Shown piece after piece: positions 1 through 6,732 of a stretch of 9,173 nucleotides of DNA. The first letter of the stretch is position 1, and each line of letters opens with the position of its first letter. Source of the DNA: Deltaproteobacteria bacterium (GTDB lineage: Bacteria; Desulfobacterota; Binatia; UBA9968); assembly GCA_016183145.1 (NCBI GenBank), contig JACPFE010000426.1, positions 1 to 9,173 of the forward strand. The letters run 5' to 3'. Below the pieces are notes generated by a model. The model saw nothing but the letters and a program-made list of their open reading frames with translations. It made no database searches and was not told the DNA's origin. The position numbers and the translations under genes are program-made.

Positions 1-1
1 G

Positions 2-190
2 AGCTTACAGACGCCCAGCGAATACGGATTTTATTCCAACGTCAACCCTGAGGTCGATCATCCGCGCTGGAGCCAGGCGACCGAGCGGCGCATCGGCGAA
101 TTCTTGCGCCGCAAGACACTGATGTTCAACGGCTACGGCGACCAGGTCGCGAGCCTGTACAAGGGGATGGATCTCAAGAAATTTTACTAG
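2..190 (+). CDS. msrP: MsrP, periplasmic protein-methionine-sulfoxide reductase, catalytic subunit (C-terminal end only)
   Basis: Only the last 62 codons are in the window; the gene enters from the left and ends at TAG 188-190. The translation contains EYGFYSNVNP, DHPRWSQATERRIG, LMFNGYGDQVASLY and a final GMDLKKFY, and matches the C-terminus of Escherichia coli MsrP (YedY) almost residue for residue as I recall it. MsrP is a molybdopterin enzyme exported by the Tat system. It reduces methionine sulfoxide in periplasmic proteins and takes electrons from MsrQ. The molybdenum-binding cysteine and Tat signal lie outside the window and cannot be checked. The C-terminus looks full length. The stop codon lies within the first bases of the repeat at 187-325, so that element landed at, or supplied, the end of the gene. 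The identification is strengthened by msrQ following on the same strand. Confidence 0.93.
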   Translation, partial: SLQTPSEYGFYSNVNPEVDHPRWSQATERRIGEFLRRKTLMFNGYGDQVASLYKGMDLKKFY

Positions 191-325
191 CAGGTTGCTG
201 AAAAAAGGTTCGGAATGCTTCGAGAGCCTCAGCATGAACGGAAAATCATCAACGATATCAATTCCCCTCCGTTAGTCCTGAGCCCCGTCGAAGGACTCCG
301 AGATGGTTTTTCAGCAGCCTGCTAG
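187..325. repeat. 139-bp terminal-inverted-repeat, hairpin-forming element between msrP and msrQ
   Basis: The ends are 19-bp inverted repeats, CTAGCAGGTTGCTGAAAAA at 187-205 and the complement of CTAGCAGGCTGCTGAAAAA at 307-325, with one mismatch. Further in, 217-244 (TTCGAGAGCCTCAGCATGAACGG region) pairs imperfectly with 268-295 (CCGTTAGTCCTGAGCCCCGTCGAAG region), so the whole element could fold as one long imperfect hairpin with its loop near 250-265. It contains no open reading frame of note. This looks like a MITE or REP-type non-autonomous element. CTAG is present at both outer edges and could be a target duplication or part of the repeat. The msrP TAG stop is inside the left end. The element separates msrP from msrQ, which are usually adjacent, and could act as a processing or termination structure in the transcript. 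Confidence 0.8.
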
Positions 326-340
326 AATCGAGAGCCATCG

Positions 341-973
341 GTGAAAAACTTTTTTGGGATACGAATAGCGATGTTCGGCGCCTGCCTGATCCCGTTTGGC
401 CAGCTTCTCTACAACGGCTATCAGGGCGATCTCGGCGTCAATCCGATCGAAACCATCACGCGCTTTACCGGGTCCTGGGCGTTGATCATATTGTACGTAA
501 GTCTCTGCATCACGCCGTTGCGCAGGCTTACCGGTTGGACCGACCTGATCAAATTCCGGCGCATGCTCGGTCTCTTCGCCTTCTTCTACGCCCTGCTGCA
601 CTTTTCGACCTTTCTCGTCTTAGATCACTTCTTCGACTTCGACCGCATCGCCAAGGATATCCTCAAACGGCCTTATGTCACGGTGGGTTTCACCGGTTTC
701 GTTCTGATGATTCCGCTGGCGGTCACCTCGACGGCCAAAATGATCCGCCGCCTCGGCAAACGCTGGCAGCAGCTCCACCGTTTGGTTTACCTCGTTGGCA
801 TCGCCGGCGTGATTCATTTTTACTGGCTGGTCAAATCCGATATCCGCCGCCCGGTCCAGTACGGCGCGGTGCTCGCGGTCTTGCTCGGCTACCGGCTTGT
901 GAAGTATCTACTCCCCTCCGGCGTTCCCCGGCTCTTCCAGCGCGGGACGAGTCTGAAAACCACAGCCGAATGA
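341..973 (+). CDS. msrQ: MsrQ, haem-binding membrane subunit of the MsrPQ system
   Basis: This 210-residue protein has the usual MsrQ (YedZ) length and about six membrane segments (roughly residues 8-24, 44-60, 74-95, 113-130, 146-164 and 172-190). It belongs to the ferric-reductase-like transmembrane family. Signature stretches are FTGSWALI (42-49), FRRMLGLFAFFYALLH (72-87) and LGKRWQQLHRLVYL (138-151). H87, H146 and H159 sit where the family's haem ligands are expected. MsrQ passes electrons from the quinone pool to MsrP for repair of oxidised methionine in the periplasm. The start taken is GTG 341, which matches the family length but has only a weak ribosome site in front. ATG 371 is an alternative that shortens the N-terminus by ten residues. 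The gene follows msrP after a 150-bp gap filled mostly by a repeat element. Confidence 0.93.
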   Translation: MKNFFGIRIAMFGACLIPFGQLLYNGYQGDLGVNPIETITRFTGSWALIILYVSLCITPLRRLTGWTDLIKFRRMLGLFAFFYALLHFSTFLVLDHFFDFDRIAKDILKRPYVTVGFTGFVLMIPLAVTSTAKMIRRLGKRWQQLHRLVYLVGIAGVIHFYWLVKSDIRRPVQYGAVLAVLLGYRLVKYLLPSGVPRLFQRGTSLKTTAE

Positions 974-996
974 CCCAGCGCGGCACAGCGCAACCA

Positions 997-1015
997 AAAG
1001 GGGACAGTCTCCTTT
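997..1015. repeat. Short palindrome AAAGGGGACAGTCTCCTTT after msrQ
   Basis: This is an 8-bp stem (one G-T pair) around a CAG loop, 24 bases after the msrQ stop. It could be a weak terminator, but no clear T-run follows (CTTCGATT). I recall similar AAAGGGGACAGT palindromes scattered between genes in environmental bacterial genomes, so a REP-like repeat is the alternative. The sequence alone does not decide between them. Confidence 0.45.
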
Positions 1016-1036
1016 CTTCGATTACCTTGATTTGAT

Positions 1037-1219
1037 TCGCCACGAAGGTCACGAAGGACACGAAGGGTTCGGATGTTTGTGAACCAAAACTTCGTGCCCT
1101 CCGTACTACTGAGAGGGGTAACCACAAGGCGGTTGCCCCACAGATCTGAAACCTAAATCTTTTGCGCTCTTTGCGGTCAAATCTTTTTTCCTTCGTGCTC
1201 TTCGTGTCCTTCGTGGTGA
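1037..1219. repeat. 183-bp inverted-repeat element built from 9-nt CACGAAGGN units
   Basis: The 30-base arms at 1037-1066 and 1190-1219 are inverted copies that match at 26 of 30 positions. Each arm consists of tandem 9-mers: 1041-1067 is three units of CACGAAGG plus T, A or G, and the right arm is the reverse complement with slight variation. Inside lies another 9-nt doublet, TTTGCGCTC then TTTGCGGTC, at 1161-1178. No protein-coding sense is visible. It looks like a MITE-type dispersed repeat. No clear target-site duplication flanks it. It fills most of the 345-bp gap between msrQ and asnS. Confidence 0.75.
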
Positions 1220-1227
1220 GTACTCTC

Positions 1228-1281
1228 TCGCACTAAACCCGGAAGAACCCAACAGTTGTAGTGCGAAAAGAGATTTTCGCA
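1228..1281 (+). promoter_or_regulatory. Two mutually exclusive hairpins upstream of asnS
   Basis: TCGCACTA (1228-1235) is the exact complement of TAGTGCGA (1259-1266). TGCGAAAA (1262-1269) is the exact complement of TTTTCGCA (1274-1281), with a GAGA (GNRA-type) loop. The two stems share bases 1262-1266, so only one can form at a time, which is an attenuator-like arrangement. The second stem also reads as a 20-bp DNA palindrome directly upstream of a TTGACT hexamer, so it could be an operator. I saw no T-box motif and no T-run terminator. The structure is visible; any role is inference. Confidence 0.35.
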
Positions 1282-1282
1282 G

Positions 1283-1310
1283 TTGACTTCCGGCCATCCC
1301 TTCCCATACT
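1283..1310 (+). promoter_or_regulatory. Candidate asnS promoter, possibly giving a near-leaderless mRNA
   Basis: TTGACT (1283-1288, 5/6 to the -35 consensus) and CATACT (1305-1310, 4/6 to the -10) are separated by 16 bases. Transcription would start about 1317-1319, essentially at the asnS ATG (1319). No Shine-Dalgarno sequence precedes that ATG, which fits leaderless translation. The -10 match is weak, so this is only a candidate. Confidence 0.3.
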
Positions 1311-1318
1311 TGATCGGT

Positions 1319-2710
1319 ATGGCGTCGCAGTTCGTCTCCGTTAAACAGGCCTATGCCTTGACCGTCGGCAGCGAAATTACTCTGCGCGGCTGGGTGCGCT
1401 CGCGCCGGGACTCCAAAGGCATTACTTTCATCGAATTGAATGACGGCTCGCGCTTCAAAAGCATGCAACTGGTGGTGGATGCCGGAGCCGTACCGGACGA
1501 GACGCTCAAGCAGGTGACCACGGGGAGCAGCATCGCTGCGAGCGGAACTTTGGTCGAATCGCCCGCCAAGGGACAGGCGGTCGAACTCAAAGTCGCCGCA
1601 ATCCAGATTTACGGTGGCGCCGACCCGGCGAATTATCCGCTGCAAAAGAAGGGACACACGCTGGAATTCCTGCGCGAGATTTCTCACCTGCGCGTGCGCA
1701 GCAACACCTTCGGCGCGGCCTTTCGCGTGCGCAACGCGCTCACCCACGCGATCCACACTTTTTTCCAGGAGCGGGATTTCATCTACGTCCAGACGCCGAT
1801 CATCACCACCTCCGATTGCGAAGGCGCCGGCCAGATGTTCGGCGTGACGACGCTCAACCTACAACAGCCGCCGCGCGCGCAGGACGGCAAAATCGACTGG
1901 CAGCAGGATTTTTTTGGCCGCCCGGCTTACCTGACTGTCAGCGGCCAGCTCGAAGCGGAAATCTTCGCCCTGGCCTTCTCCAAGGTCTACACCTTCGGCC
2001 CCACCTTCCGCGCCGAGAATAGCAACACGCCGCGCCACCTGGCGGAATTCTGGATGATCGAACCGGAGATGGCCTTCTATGAATTGGCGGACGATATGCG
2101 ACTGGCCGAGGAATTTCTCAAGACCACGATCCGCTATGTGCTCGATCATTGCCGGGAAGATCTGGAATTTTTCAACCAGTTCATCGAAAAATCGGTCCTC
2201 GCCACGCTGGAGCATGTCGCCGAGTCGAAATTCGGCCACATCACATATACCGACGCGATCCAAGAACTGAAGAAGTCCGGTAAAGCTTGGGATTTTCCCG
2301 TCGATTGGGGCGGCGATTTGCAAACCGAGCATGAACGCTTTCTGTCGGAAGAAGTTTTCAAGAAACCGGTGATCGTCACCGACTATCCCAAAGAGATCAA
2401 AGCCTTTTACATGCGCGTCAACGACGACGGCAAGACCGTGCGCGCCATGGACGTGCTGGTGCCGCGGGTCGGCGAGATCATTGGTGGCAGCCAGCGCGAA
2501 GAGCGCCACGACGTGCTGCGCGAGCGGCTGCGCGACGCCGGCTTGGATGAAAAGCCTTACTGGTGGTATTTCGATCTCCGACGTTACGGTTCCGTCCCCC
2601 ACTCCGGTTTCGGTCTTGGATTGGAACGGATGATGATGTATCTCACGGGTCTGAAGAACATCCGGGACGTTATCCCCTTCCCGCGCACCCCGGGCAACGC
2701 GGATTTCTAA
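1319..2710 (+). CDS. asnS: Asparaginyl-tRNA synthetase (class II aminoacyl-tRNA synthetase)
   Basis: This 463-residue protein has the normal bacterial AsnRS length (about 466). It charges tRNA-Asn with asparagine using ATP in the cytoplasm. The N-terminal OB-fold anticodon-binding domain spans about residues 1-115 and begins with the typical LRGWVRSRRDSKG (22-34). The catalytic domain follows. Motif 1 lies around 151-165, the AsnRS signature SDCEGAGQMF at 165-174, motif 2 FGPTFRAENSNTPRH at 226-240, a late signature GEIIGGSQREER at 385-396, and motif 3 GFGLGLERMMMY at 430-441. The protein ends in the classic IPFPRTPGNADF. The ATG at 1319 was preferred to the in-frame TTG at 1283 because the product then lines up with known N-termini. 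Its last 18 codons recur as a decayed copy at 5444-5496. Confidence 0.97.
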   Translation: MASQFVSVKQAYALTVGSEITLRGWVRSRRDSKGITFIELNDGSRFKSMQLVVDAGAVPDETLKQVTTGSSIAASGTLVESPAKGQAVELKVAAIQIYGGADPANYPLQKKGHTLEFLREISHLRVRSNTFGAAFRVRNALTHAIHTFFQERDFIYVQTPIITTSDCEGAGQMFGVTTLNLQQPPRAQDGKIDWQQDFFGRPAYLTVSGQLEAEIFALAFSKVYTFGPTFRAENSNTPRHLAEFWMIEPEMAFYELADDMRLAEEFLKTTIRYVLDHCREDLEFFNQFIEKSVLATLEHVAESKFGHITYTDAIQELKKSGKAWDFPVDWGGDLQTEHERFLSEEVFKKPVIVTDYPKEIKAFYMRVNDDGKTVRAMDVLVPRVGEIIGGSQREERHDVLRERLRDAGLDEKPYWWYFDLRRYGSVPHSGFGLGLERMMMYLTGLKNIRDVIPFPRTPGNADF

Positions 2711-2807
2711 TTTAGCCGAAAGCTCCAACCAAGCCAAACTCGGGGTTTCCGGATTGCCGTTTAACGACTGCAGGCGCCGCGAATCCGTTCCCCCATTGGA
2801 ATATTTC

Positions 2808-5032
2808 TCAGGTTTGGCGCCGCGGTTCGGATTGGGTCGTATACAGCAGGCGCGGGAGCTCCGCTTCGGCGGGAGTTATCCGTGGATTGGGGAAACGGAG
2901 CGCGCGCCAGCAAAGCCAGACAAGCGGCAAAGCGCCGCCTACAATAAACAAAATATCGCCCGGCAGCCGCGCCCATTCAAGCAAGTTTATCCAAGGCAGC
3001 ATGAGAAAATCGAGACTGCGCGCGTGCCAGTAGCCGGTTTCCACTGAGTGATAGAGTTGGACGAGCCCCAGCGGGAAGAGATTGAAAAACGCCATCCAGG
3101 TCAAGCCGATGTTCAAAGACCAAAAGGAAATTTTCGCCGCGCGATCGCTCCATTTATCCGGTTGAGTAAGATACCGAAGGCAGAACAAGAGAAGCCCTGC
3201 AGCCAACATGCCGTATACTCCCATCATCGCGGTGTGGGCGTGATAACGCCGGCGCCCAAGAAATTCCACACGCCGACCGCGACTAGAAACCGGACGGACC
3301 AGCGGTGCAAGTGGTAGCGCTCGACGGCCCTTTGTTCGCCGGATTTGATGAAGCTCCATGCTTCGAGCGTAAGCAACATCAGGGGAATGACTTCCATCGC
3401 TGAAAAGGTTGCGCCAAGAGCTAGATGGGCCACGGGCGTGCCGCTGAAATAGAGATGATGCATGGTGCCGATCACGCCGCCCATGGAATAAAGAATGATG
3501 TCCAAGTAGATCACCCGCAACGCCGTCGCTTCGCGAACGACGCCGAGCAAGACGAACATGTAGGCGACCATCACCGTGGTAAAAAGCTCCAGGAAGTCCT
3601 CCACCCAGAGATGAACCACCCAGAAGCGCCAGAAATCATTCACGACGAAAGTCGCTCGCGGACTGGTGAGAAGCCCTACCGAGTAAAAAGCCGGTATGGC
3701 GAGCGCCGCGTAGAATAGCATCCACGGCATATTGCCGAAATGTTGCTGGCGAAGCGGGCCGCGCAGACCACGAAACAAAATGAACACCCAGAGAAACAGG
3801 CCGACGATGAGGAGGATTTGCCACAATCTTCCCAGGTCCAAGTATTCCCATCCTTGGTGGCCGAGCCAGAACCAAAAACCCTCACCTAACCAACCTTGAG
3901 CACCGGCATATTCGCCGGCCAGGCTGCCGAACACCACGATCGCCACCGCCACCAGGAGCATCACGGTGAGGACGCTCTGACCGCGCGGCTCTTTACCCGC
4001 GATCAGCGGCACGATAAAAATTCCGGTCGCGAGATACGATGCGGAGACCCAAAAGATCGCAAGCTGCACATGCCACGTGCGGACGATGTTGAATGGCAGC
4101 ACGCTCGACAAATCGATGCCGAAGAAAACGTCCGGCTCCGCCCGATAATGAGCGATCAGCCCTCCCGTAAGTGTTTGTAAGACAAAGAGCAAAGAGGAGA
4201 CCAGAAGAAACCAGACCACGGCCCTTTGTGCGGGGGTGTTGGCGACATCCTCGACCGGTCTGAACCGAACCGGACTCGACTGCTCAGCGCCCCACCCCAA
4301 CCAGTCGTAGCGTCCAAAGAAATAAAAAACCAGACCCGTCCCGCCCAACAGCGCGATGATCGAGATAATGCTCCAGATGATGGCGTCGGCGGTGACAAAA
4401 TTTCCCGCCAGCGGTTCCGGCGGCCAATTGCTCGTATAGGAATATGTGTAGCCGGGCCGGTTCGCTGTTGCCGTCCAAGCGGTCCATGCGAAAAACGCCG
4501 TGAGCCGGCGAATGTCGTCGCGATCGGAAATCCAGTTTGCCTGCGCGCCGCCGCGGCTGGATTTCGACTGAAAAACAGTTCGGTAATACTCGATCAACGA
4601 TTCGTGCGCCTGTGCCCGGGCCTCGCTCCAGCGAAGCCTGTCGTCGGAGGGGTCGTAGCTGTTTTGGTGGAGCTCGGCGACCACGCGCTCGCGCGCCGAA
4701 AGACCGGGTTGCGAGGCTTCTTGATAACGACTGACGAGAAACTCCGACGACTTGTGAAGATATTCGGCGGTGAAGTCCGGACCCAGATAAGCGCCGTGGC
4801 CATAAACCGAACCGTATTCCATCAAACCATAGCGCTGAAAGACGTTCATGCCGTTCACAACGTCATCGTGGGTGAAAACGATTTTGCCGCCCGCCACGAC
4901 CTCTCTGGGAACCGGCGGCTGATCGCGATAAACCAGATACGTAAGAATTCCCAGTACCGTAAAACCGATTAAATAGGTTATCACCGCGCCTTGAAACCAG
5001 CGATTGGAGATCGGCATTGATACACGGGCCAT
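2808..5032 (-). pseudogene. norB: Quinol-dependent nitric oxide reductase (qNOR, NorB/NorZ type), broken by an internal deletion and frameshift
   Basis: The family reduces two NO to N2O in the cytoplasmic membrane, using quinol. Frame 1 (ATG 5032, preceded by GAGG at 5044-5041) gives 602 residues. The qNOR N-terminal extension holds FQRYGLMEYGSVYGHGAYLG (65-84). The core includes H295-x3-E299-x3-F303 (quinol site pattern), haem-ligand candidate H321, HLWVE (FeB ligand H474, and E478), HH at 525-526 (FeB) and E547. The frame is lost after NFLGAGV (residue 596, about 3245) and stops at 3224. The family resumes in another frame at 3242 with HAHTAMMGVYGM, which holds the haem b3 and b ligands, then GYWHARSLDF and ARLPGD, ending at TGA 2808. 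Compared with relatives as I recall them, about 22 residues are missing between the halves, a loss of about 64 nt. An intact gene would encode about 762 residues. Either the gene is dead or the assembly lost bases here. Confidence 0.9.
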
Positions 5033-5040
5033 GGCATTTA

Positions 5041-5044
5041 CCTC
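5041..5044 (-). promoter_or_regulatory. Ribosome binding site that fixes the norB start
   Basis: On the minus strand GAGG is followed by eight bases and then ATG at 5032. This selects residue 1 as MARVSMPISN, rather than the longer in-frame opening from 5092 or the internal ATG five codons later. Confidence 0.6.
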
Positions 5045-5443
5045 GAGTTTTTTTAGCGTAACGAAACCCGCCGCCCCCTCAGACGTCCTCACCCAAGTGA
5101 AAGGGCGACTGCATTATCAACGGTGTATGCCAACTTTAAAACACGACCGGAAGCTCAAAAGCAACCCTGGGTTCGAGACTCGCAATCCTATTTCCACCTG
5201 CGCTTATCACACCCGTCTTCAGATTGTTCGTTCTCAGACGAATCTCGCGTTTTGTTGTCGCTCATTCAATTCACTTTGATGAATAGCGGTCCGCATCGAG
5301 TTCACAATCGCGACGGTGCGAGCATTCACCATTCCCCGCTGAACTGGCTTGACTTCCCATGCGCGTGTTCGCTAAAAGCAGCTTCCAGCTCGGTGCTCTC
5401 AAAATTCGCAGGAACTGAGTTTACCAACCGATTGAAGGAGCAG

Positions 5444-5496
5444 AAGAACATCCGCGACGTGACCCCTTCCCGCGCACGCCGGGCAACGCGGACTTT
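5444..5496 (+). pseudogene. Decayed copy of the last 18 codons of asnS
   Basis: These 53 bases align with 2654-2707 of asnS, with 48 of 54 positions identical. The five substitutions (CGG/CGC, GTT/GTG, ACC/ACG, GAT/GAC, TTC/TTT) all fall at third codon positions and are all synonymous. The sixth difference is a one-base deletion that breaks the frame in the Ile codon. TGG stands where a stop should be. The pattern means the copy diverged while still encoding AsnRS and decayed afterwards, so it is not a fresh local duplication. No upstream asnS sequence is recognisable before about 5441. It lies 20 bases before the first chr gene, in the same orientation as asnS. It could be the displaced 3' end left by an integration event, or the remnant of a second asnS. 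Confidence 0.85.
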
Positions 5497-5507
5497 TGGC
5501 ACCATGC

Positions 5508-5512
5508 GGAGG
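5508..5512 (+). promoter_or_regulatory. Ribosome binding site that fixes the start of the first chr gene
   Basis: GGAGG is followed by TAGC and then ATG 5517. The spacing is short but the core is strong. It argues against the in-frame TTG at 5496, which lies inside the asnS remnant. Confidence 0.6.
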
Positions 5513-5516
5513 TAGC

Positions 5517-6110
5517 ATGAGATTACCCCAACTGTCGTGGCACTTCATTAAGATCGGCAGCGCAGCTTTCGGCGGGCTGGGCGTTACTCTCAGCCTGATC
5601 GAGCGCTATTTGGTTAAAGAGAAGGGAGTGCTGGCGGCGCGGGACGTTACCGAGAGCCTGACCTATACCAAATTCCTTCCAGGCTCCACGGGAGTACAGG
5701 TGGTGGGCTACCTGGGGTATCGTCTCGGTGGCTGGCCCGGCGCGCTATTGGCCACAGGCGCGTTTCTTTTCCCCGCATTCCTTTTCATGCTCGTGTTGTC
5801 GATCCTCTACGAGGAAGTCACCGGCCTGCTGGCCGATTCGGCTGCGCCCGCGCTCAGAGGCCTCACCGCCGCGGTGGCAGGGATATTGGTCGCTACGATT
5901 TATCGCTTAGCCAAGCCAGCTATTACCACGCTTACCGGTGGGCTGGTCGCTGTGACGGCATGCGCTCTGGGGATCGTTCTGCGCGTTAATCCCGCTTTGA
6001 TCGTCCTGGCCGCTGGCTTTCTTGGCATCATGATGCCGCAGCGATTCACCCAAGGACAAAGCGCCGGCACCAAGGAATCGAATCCGGACAGTCACGGGAA
6101 CAAGCGATGA
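5517..6110 (+). CDS. chrA: Chromate transporter (CHR) family protein, first half of a split pair
   Basis: This 197-residue membrane protein has one CHR domain. The hallmarks are FIKIGSAAFGGLG (10-22), a polar loop with LPGSTGVQVVGYLGYRLGG (54-72), then GALLATGAFLFPAF (75-88). About five hydrophobic segments follow, and a polar tail from about residue 176. Short CHR proteins of this size work as pairs of opposite topology; long ChrA proteins fuse both halves. The best-studied members export chromate, but many CHR proteins have no proven substrate. The usual PGP is PGS here (residues 55-57), while the partner gene keeps PGP. The stop overlaps the next start (ATGA, 6107-6110), so the two are surely co-translated. 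Confidence 0.9.
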   Translation: MRLPQLSWHFIKIGSAAFGGLGVTLSLIERYLVKEKGVLAARDVTESLTYTKFLPGSTGVQVVGYLGYRLGGWPGALLATGAFLFPAFLFMLVLSILYEEVTGLLADSAAPALRGLTAAVAGILVATIYRLAKPAITTLTGGLVAVTACALGIVLRVNPALIVLAAGFLGIMMPQRFTQGQSAGTKESNPDSHGNKR

Positions 6111-6637
6111 TTCTTCTCGAACTGTTCGTCTACTTTGCCATCATCAGCATGCTCGCCTTCGGCGGAGGCAACGCGGCTATTTCCCTCCTCGAACGAATCT
6201 CGGTCAATGAGATGCGCTGGATCACGCCGCAGGATTTCGCAGCCGCGATCGGCTTCGCCTACATAACGCCGGGCCCCGTATTGATTACATCGGCGTTCAT
6301 CGGTTATCGCACCGCGGGTTTTCAGGGGGCTCTGTTCGCAACCGTAGGGGTCTTCCTCATTCCGTGGTTGTTGTCAGTTCTGGCTTCGCACCAGGTGCGC
6401 CGCTACATCGATCACCCGTGGTTGCAGGGCTTTGGTCTGGGCGCGGCCCCCGCCGTGATTGGCTTGCTTGGGATAACCGTCTTCACGTTGGGAAATTATG
6501 CTTTCTTTGGGTGGCTCTACTGGCTCATCGCCGGAGTTGCTCTGGTCCTAAGCCTCTTTACCAAAGTAAGCCCCATTCTTATTTTGATCGGCGGCACCCT
6601 GCTCGGCGCTTGGGCCGGCTCCCTGCTTATTGACTGA
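6107..6637 (+). CDS. chrA: Chromate transporter (CHR) family protein, second half of a split pair
   Basis: This is a 176-residue membrane protein with a single CHR domain: YFAIISMLAFGGGNAAIS (9-26), YITPGPVLITSAFIGYR (52-68), then GALFATVGVFLIPW (74-87), followed by hydrophobic segments around 112-130, 134-150 and 155-174. The conserved FGGG and TPGP motifs are intact. It starts within the stop of the preceding CHR gene (ATGA overlap) and should form the transporter with it. Chromate export by proton or anion exchange is the textbook role. No ChrB-like regulator or other metal-resistance gene is present here, so the true substrate is open. Confidence 0.9.
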   Translation: MILLELFVYFAIISMLAFGGGNAAISLLERISVNEMRWITPQDFAAAIGFAYITPGPVLITSAFIGYRTAGFQGALFATVGVFLIPWLLSVLASHQVRRYIDHPWLQGFGLGAAPAVIGLLGITVFTLGNYAFFGWLYWLIAGVALVLSLFTKVSPILILIGGTLLGAWAGSLLID

Positions 6638-6722
6638 TTCCTGGATACCGAATATCCGAGCAGATTGAATGAGCCAAAAGCGGGTCTCGTCTAACTGGCA
6701 ATCCAACGCCGAATCAAGAAAG

Positions 6723-6727
6723 GGAGG
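6723..6727 (+). promoter_or_regulatory. Strong ribosome binding site for the ComEA-like gene
   Basis: GGAGG, inside AAAGGGAGGAATTC, lies five bases before ATG 6733. It is among the best Shine-Dalgarno matches in the window and suggests efficient translation of this small secreted protein. Confidence 0.75.
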
Positions 6728-6732
6728 AATTC

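Larger units (their letters stand above)
5033..5516. other. 484-bp divergent intergenic region between norB and the chr pair
   Basis: It must hold promoters for norB (leftward) and probably for the chr genes (rightward). On the minus strand GATAAT (complement of 5113-5118) is a possible -10 for norB, but no good -35 lies 16-18 bases away. I found no FNR-type TTGAT-N4-ATCAA palindrome. Open frames here (such as 5123-5515) have no ribosome site and a composition unlike a protein. The only recognisable content is the asnS 3' fragment at 5444-5496. Confidence 0.5.

Noticed and set aside
1283..1318. In-frame TTG extension of asnS by 12 residues
   Set aside because: The extra residues do not resemble AsnRS N-termini. 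ATG 1319 gives the family length, and the TTG overlaps a promoter-like hexamer.
1220..1318. T-box riboswitch for asnS
   Set aside because: No T-box sequence or specifier-loop layout is visible, and the leader is too short.
1859..2737. 292-codon open frame antisense to asnS
   Set aside because: It lies opposite a highly conserved gene, has no recognisable domain, and is typical of high-GC antisense openness.
4226..4972. 248-codon plus-strand open frame inside norB
   Set aside because: It is antisense to clear qNOR coding sequence, and the composition looks like a shadow of the real frame.
2808..5032. norB as an NO dismutase-like gene, as in NC10 bacteria
   Set aside because: The quinol-site pattern and the FeB histidines and glutamate seem intact, which fits ordinary qNOR.
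5045..5150. FNR/NNR-type operator upstream of norB
   Set aside because: Only a TTGAT half-site (complement near 5115-5119) is present, with no matching ATCAA half.
5123..5515. Possible 130-residue protein between norB and the chr genes
   Set aside because: No ribosome site, no recognisable motif, and its end only reads the asnS remnant out of frame.
6643..6657. Hairpin GGATA-CCGAA-TATCC after the chr pair as a terminator
   Set aside because: Only five base pairs and no T-run. Too weak to call.
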